Assembly (NCBI GenBank): GCA_051010055.1
Contig: JBPCVY010000175.1
Span: forward strand, 1 to 5,201
DNA from: CAJQND01 sp051010055
GTDB lineage: Bacteria; Pseudomonadota; Alphaproteobacteria; Rhizobiales; CAJQND01
Length of the DNA: 5,201 bases
Direction: 5' to 3'
Positions 1 through 2,278 of the stretch are shown here, piece after piece (within the stretch, counting starts at the first letter, position 1; each line of letters begins with the position of its first letter). A program made the position numbers and the translations under genes. The notes under the pieces are model-generated. The model worked only from the letters and a program-made list of their open reading frames with translations. It was not told the DNA's origin and made no database searches.

Positions 1-48
1 GGATTCGCAAATAATCAATTGCATTCCAGCTTAAGCCAGCCGAAACTC

Positions 49-1035
49 ATGCCAGCGCTCAACAAATTCGCAAGCGGGTGGCAGAACATGAGTGGGCCAG
101 ACATCGGCACTATGTTCGGTGCAGGAGGCGTTGATACGTTTCTCGGCCTCTCCCCATGCCTTGATGTAACCGGGTTCGATGACCGCATTGCCGTCATCGG
201 GGCGCCATGCGCCACGCCCTATCCTTCCGTTGGCCCTTATTGCGCAACAGCGCCTCCCGCCATCCGCAATGCAGTCGCAGGCTATTCTGAAAACCTCCAC
301 CACGTTGATTTCGACGTGGGCGATCAAATCTTTCCTGATGGTGAAGTTTGCGCCTTGGATTGCGGTGACATTCCCTATGAAGAAGAAGAACCACGGGCAA
401 ACAGGAAACGCATCCGTGACACTATCTGCCATATTCTCGACCGGGGCGGTGCACCTGTTGTCTTAGGTGGGGATGATTCCGTTCAGATACCCGTTATCCA
501 GGCGTTTGAAGGACGCGGCAATCTCACCATCGTGCAAATTGATGCCCATATTGACTGGCGTGAAGATGTGGACGGCATCCAGATGGGGCTCTCATCAACA
601 ATGCGGCGCGCATCTGAAACGCCCCATGTGGCAGGCATTGTGCAGGTCGGTGCGCGCGCCATTGGCTCAGCGCGCCCATCCGATAGGGACGATGCCTTGA
701 AATGGGGGGCGAAAATCATCACTGCCCAGGAAGTGCACGAAAAAGGTCCCGGCATCTGTCTTGAGCATATTCCAGAGAACGCAAATGTTTATCTCGCAAT
801 CGATGTTGACGGGTTCGAGCCGGCCGTCGTGCCAGGTGTGATTGCGCCGGCGCCAGGCGGGCTCACCTATTGGCAGGTTGCCGGACTTATTGGTGCTATT
901 TCACAAAAAGCGCGCATTACCGGGGCCTCGCTGGTTGAGTATGTGCCCGAGCGCGATATTGCCGGAATCGGTGCTTTGACGGTTGCAAGAATCGCCATCA
1001 ACATCATCGCGCGTATGGCCAGACAGAAAAATTAG
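49..1035 (+). CDS. Agmatinase/arginase-family ureohydrolase (GGDDS variant)
   Basis: Cytosolic metal-dependent hydrolase of the ureohydrolase superfamily (arginase, agmatinase, guanidinobutyrase), which releases urea from a guanidino compound. Agmatine to putrescine is the usual annotation, but the substrate cannot be read from the sequence. From this start the protein has 328 residues, normal for the family. Metal-site motifs appear in order: GGDDS (residues 140-144), DAHID (165-169), AIDVDGFEP (250-258) and the active-site Glu of VEYVPERD (from about 296). In canonical members the first motif is GGDHS, whose His binds Mn; here it is Asp. I recall GGDDS in other alphaproteobacterial proteins annotated as agmatinase, so it is probably a subfamily trait and not decay. 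The start is uncertain. The frame is open to the left edge with a TTG at 19 and further ATGs at 88 and 109, and none has a clear Shine-Dalgarno. ATG 49 gives a plausible N-terminus before the conserved GPDIGTMFGA stretch. Family assignment is firm; substrate is not. Confidence 0.9.
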   Translation: MPALNKFASGWQNMSGPDIGTMFGAGGVDTFLGLSPCLDVTGFDDRIAVIGAPCATPYPSVGPYCATAPPAIRNAVAGYSENLHHVDFDVGDQIFPDGEVCALDCGDIPYEEEEPRANRKRIRDTICHILDRGGAPVVLGGDDSVQIPVIQAFEGRGNLTIVQIDAHIDWREDVDGIQMGLSSTMRRASETPHVAGIVQVGARAIGSARPSDRDDALKWGAKIITAQEVHEKGPGICLEHIPENANVYLAIDVDGFEPAVVPGVIAPAPGGLTYWQVAGLIGAISQKARITGASLVEYVPERDIAGIGALTVARIAINIIARMARQKN

Positions 1036-1037
1036 AG

Positions 1038-1056
1038 AAAAATTTGCAAAATTTTT
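1038..1056 (+). terminator. Weak AT-only hairpin after the ureohydrolase stop
   Basis: A perfect 8-bp inverted repeat, AAAAATTT / AAATTTTT, around a GCA loop starts three bases after the ureohydrolase stop codon, and TCTTTT follows a few bases later. It could be a weak intrinsic terminator in either direction. The stem has no G-C pairs, which is atypical for terminators. It may instead be part of the bent A/T-tract DNA running to about 1077. Confidence 0.25.
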
Positions 1057-1113
1057 AGACTCTTTTCCGTTAATTTTCATATATTTACCTCTATTTCCCC
1101 CCAATTTCCCAAA

Positions 1114-1171
1114 GATGAACAGTTTATGAACGGAGCATTCAGGCTTGGTTCGGCTTGGCGCTGTCATAGTC
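1114..1171 (+). promoter_or_regulatory. 58-bp regulatory block, copy 1 (upstream of the 72-aa exported protein)
   Basis: The block aligns without gaps to 1755-1812, which precedes the other small exported-protein gene. Shared boxes are GATGAAC (1114-1120), ATGAAC (1126-1131), TTCAGGC (1138-1144), GTTC (1148-1151) and a GTCATAGTC segment (1163-1171) holding the -10-like CATAGT. The two ATGAAC boxes start 11 bp apart, and the TTC cores of the next two boxes are also 11 bp apart. The second ATGAAC and TTCAGG also form an inverted TGAA-N7-TTCA pair. No good TTGACA-like -35 lies 16-18 bp before CATAGT, which fits an activator-dependent promoter. An 11-bp helical spacing of direct repeats is typical of OmpR/PhoB-type response regulators. 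The identity of the regulator is not known. Transcription would start near 1177, leaving a leader of about 58 nt. Confidence 0.6.
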
Positions 1172-1223
1172 CAATCAACGTCAACAAACGAACACGGCCA
1201 ACCCGGCCACAGGCAAACTCTAC

Positions 1224-1230
1224 AAGGTGA
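1224..1230 (+). promoter_or_regulatory. Ribosome binding site that sets the ATG 1235 start
   Basis: AAGGTGA lies four bases before ATG 1235. This is the only good Shine-Dalgarno in the leader. It supports 1235 over the in-frame TTG at 1145, which lies inside the regulatory block and has no ribosome binding site. Confidence 0.65.
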
Positions 1231-1234
1231 TACC

Positions 1235-1453
1235 ATGGCAATCTCGAAACTCTTCCTCGCCACAGCCGTCACTGTAAGCCTCACCGCAAGCGCCATGGCG
1301 GCTTTCGCCCCGGCAACCAGCAACAACGCTGAAGCAGTTATGGTTTCGCATGTGCCGCAGCGGATGGCTGTTGTTCAAAAACTGCCTGAAAACCCGCTAA
1401 AGCGCGAAGTTATGGAAGACCACTGCCACGGCTTCCAGTGCCAGGAGATTTGA
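1235..1453 (+). CDS. Small exported protein of unknown function, C-terminal CHGFQC
   Basis: I do not recognise this 72-residue protein. It begins with a textbook Sec signal peptide: Lys5, a hydrophobic stretch (residues 6-18) and an A-M-A cleavage site after residue 22. That leaves a mature, probably periplasmic or secreted peptide of about 50 residues. The mature part has no membrane segment. It is Ala/Asn/Val-rich at first, then charged (KLPENPLKREVMED), and ends in HCHGFQCQEI with Cys64 and Cys69. The two cysteines could form a disulfide. Together with His63 and His65 they could instead bind a metal; both ideas are inference. The start is fixed by AAGGTGA four bases upstream and by the signal peptide beginning exactly there. 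The gene stands alone between its own promoter block (1114-1171) and a structured downstream region that ends in a terminator at 1740. It shares its regulatory block with the next small gene, although the two proteins are not alike. Confidence 0.75.
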   Translation: MAISKLFLATAVTVSLTASAMAAFAPATSNNAEAVMVSHVPQRMAVVQKLPENPLKREVMEDHCHGFQCQEI

Positions 1454-1469
1454 TACCGAACACAAGAGT

Positions 1470-1545
1470 TACCCTGGGGAGCGGCCCGCTCATTATCAAC
1501 GTCCGCCCCTCTCATAGATGATGAGCCCAACGCAGCCCCAGGGTA
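1470..1545 (+). other. 76-nt nested hairpin (large imperfect palindrome)
   Basis: Two nested stems are visible. The outer stem pairs TACCCTGGGG (1470-1479) with CCCCAGGGTA (1536-1545), 10 of 10. The inner stem pairs GCTCATTATC (1488-1497) with GATGATGAGC (1517-1526), 10 pairs including one G-U. A further GCG/CGC pairing (1481-1483 with 1531-1533) lies between them. The loop is 19 nt (1498-1516) and contains the pyrimidine-rich CCGCCCCTCTC. No T-run follows on either strand, so it is not an intrinsic terminator. It begins 16 bases after the stop codon at 1453. It may stabilise or process the mRNA 3' end, or be a dispersed palindromic repeat; its copy number in the genome would tell. Confidence 0.6.
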
Positions 1546-1704
1546 CACCGCAAATAGAAAAAAGGAGCACCGACTAGAAGAATTGATACCGGCGGCATAG
1601 GAGCGCGAGTTCTCTCTCCTCCCCCTCCCCCCGCAACCGAACCGCAGCACACTGGCCGCCGGCATCAAACCAAACAAACCAGTTTTTTCCTCCCGCACCC
1701 TCTG

Positions 1705-1740
1705 CCCCGCTGCCGGCCTCCGGCGGCGGGGTTTTCTTTT
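1705..1740 (+). terminator. Strong intrinsic (rho-independent) terminator
   Basis: CCCCGCTGCCGG (1705-1716) pairs with CCGGCGGCGGGG (1720-1731). This makes a 12-bp stem with a single U-G pair and a three-base CCT loop, followed directly by TTTTCTTTT (1732-1740). The T-run is only on the plus-strand side, so it ends rightward transcription from the 72-aa gene or from any RNA made in 1454-1704. It insulates that unit from the promoter block that begins 15 bases later. Confidence 0.88.
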
Positions 1741-1754
1741 CCCAGACCTGCCCA

Positions 1755-1812
1755 GATGAACTGAAAATGAACTAGGGCTTCAGGCCCCGTTCCGGTGCGG
1801 TTTGCCATTGTC
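1755..1812 (+). promoter_or_regulatory. 58-bp regulatory block, copy 2 (upstream of the four-cysteine exported protein)
   Basis: Matches 1114-1171 at 37 of 58 positions by hand count, without gaps, with identity concentrated in boxes. The boxes are GATGAAC (1755-1761), ATGAAC (1767-1772), TTCAGGC (1779-1785), GTTC (1789-1792) and GCCATTGTC (1804-1812), the last holding the -10-like CATTGT. Spacers between boxes keep the same length but differ in sequence, as expected for conserved binding sites rather than a recent duplication. It starts 15 bp after the terminator, so it drives a new transcript. The start site would be near 1818, leaving a leader of about 36 nt before ATG 1854. Confidence 0.6.
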
Positions 1813-1840
1813 TTTTTCAACGAATGCAAACACTCAACCT

Positions 1841-1845
1841 GAAGG
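1841..1845 (+). promoter_or_regulatory. Ribosome binding site that sets the ATG 1854 start
   Basis: GAAGG eight bases before ATG 1854 is the only Shine-Dalgarno match. The earlier in-frame ATG at 1824 has none. That ATG would also lie only a few bases from the start of transcription predicted from the -10-like CATTGT. Confidence 0.55.
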
Positions 1846-1853
1846 CCAAGCTT

Positions 1854-2201
1854 ATGACCCGCACCGCACTAACCGCCGTCACCGCCGCCATTGTCGGCTT
1901 TGTCGCAATCGGTTCTGCAAACGCAACCGTTCGCACATTCTTTTCGCCCAACCTTTATGGCGACCGGATTTCAGCATGCGTTGGTCAAGGTACCGTGTGC
2001 GGCAAGCCAGTTGCCGACAAGCTCTGCACCGTCCGCGGCTTCACCAAGGCCCTTACTTTCAGGCTCGACCGGACTACTGAACCTGGCGAGCGGTTGCGCA
2101 CTATTGAAAATGAAATGGCCACCGGCGAAAAGGCTGAACCTGCCTTTGTTTTCGTCAAGTGTTACTCCCCAAATGTCGAAGCCAGGCTCACAATCGACTG
2201 A
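1854..2201 (+). CDS. Exported four-cysteine protein of unknown function
   Basis: A 115-residue protein with a clear Sec signal peptide: Arg3, a hydrophobic core (residues 5-20) and cleavage after the S-A-N-A at residue 24. This gives a mature protein of about 91 residues, probably periplasmic or secreted. Cysteines lie at 42, 49, 58 and 103, enough for two disulfides. The core reads C-x6-C-G-K-P-V-A-D-K-L-C-x3-G-F, followed by a short F-R-L-D strand and a final V-K-C-Y. I recall similar C..CG.PAAD..C...G patterns in uncharacterised exported proteobacterial proteins but cannot name a family with confidence. The start at 1854 is chosen for its ribosome binding site and because the signal peptide begins there; ATG 1824 would add ten residues. 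The gene has its own promoter block (1755-1812). Only 77 bases separate it from carB and no terminator is visible between them, so some read-through into carB is possible. Confidence 0.82.
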   Translation: MTRTALTAVTAAIVGFVAIGSANATVRTFFSPNLYGDRISACVGQGTVCGKPVADKLCTVRGFTKALTFRLDRTTEPGERLRTIENEMATGEKAEPAFVFVKCYSPNVEARLTID

Positions 2202-2278
2202 AAACATGAAAAGAGTGCTGGCGACTCCGGTCAAGTTGCGCTAGAACCCGCCAAATTCAAGCGGTGTTTGCGCGTTTC

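Larger units (their letters stand above)
1454..1740 (+). ncRNA. Structured, gene-free stretch: long 3' UTR or candidate small RNA
   Basis: No convincing protein is encoded between the small gene's stop and the terminator at 1705-1740. The stretch contains a nested 76-nt hairpin (1470-1545) and an orphan AAGGAG (1562-1567) with no start codon at a usable distance. It also has a possible long-range stem, CCGGCGGC (1589-1596) with GCCGCCGG (1655-1662). Inside that stem lies a run made only of C and T at 1610-1632, containing CTCCTCCCCC, which is complementary to Shine-Dalgarno sequences. C/U-rich anti-Shine-Dalgarno motifs are known in alphaproteobacterial regulatory RNAs, such as the CCUCCUCCC-motif RNAs of Rhodobacter and the alpha-r14/AbcR families of rhizobia. 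No separate promoter is evident, so it is most simply the 3' UTR of the 72-aa gene, perhaps processed into a small RNA. I cannot match it to a named RNA family. Confidence 0.35.

Noticed and set aside
19..48. TTG at 19 as the ureohydrolase start
   Set aside because: It has no Shine-Dalgarno, and the frame is open to the window edge, so its being the first possible start here means little. ATG 49 was preferred, though an upstream start outside the window is not excluded.
31..432. Minus-strand ORF of 133 codons
   Set aside because: It is antisense to the ureohydrolase coding sequence, has no family motifs and no ribosome binding site, and is a shadow of the real frame.
901..1326. Minus-strand ORF of 141 codons
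   Set aside because: It begins antisense to the signal peptide of the 72-aa protein, crosses an AT-rich intergenic region and ends inside the ureohydrolase. Its composition is not protein-like.
1470..1545. Large hairpin as an intrinsic terminator
   Set aside because: No T-run follows it on either strand. The real terminator is at 1705-1740.
1562..1567. AAGGAG as a ribosome binding site for a hidden small gene
   Set aside because: No ATG, GTG or TTG lies 5-12 bases downstream. The nearest TTG is about 15 bases away and opens no credible frame.
1518..1577. Possible 19-codon reading frame starting ATG ATG
   Set aside because: There is no Shine-Dalgarno upstream, and the start codons lie inside the inner arm of the 76-nt hairpin.
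1375..1698. Minus-strand ORF of 107 codons covering the structured region
   Set aside because: It is low-complexity, overlaps the 72-aa gene in antisense, has no convincing start signal, and contradicts the plus-strand terminator and hairpin layout.
1824..1853. ATG 1824 as start of the four-cysteine protein
   Set aside because: It lacks a ribosome binding site, would sit almost at the predicted transcription start, and adds ten residues before an already complete signal peptide at 1854.
2236..2264. TTGCGC as a -35 for a carB promoter
   Set aside because: No acceptable -10 lies 16-18 bases downstream.
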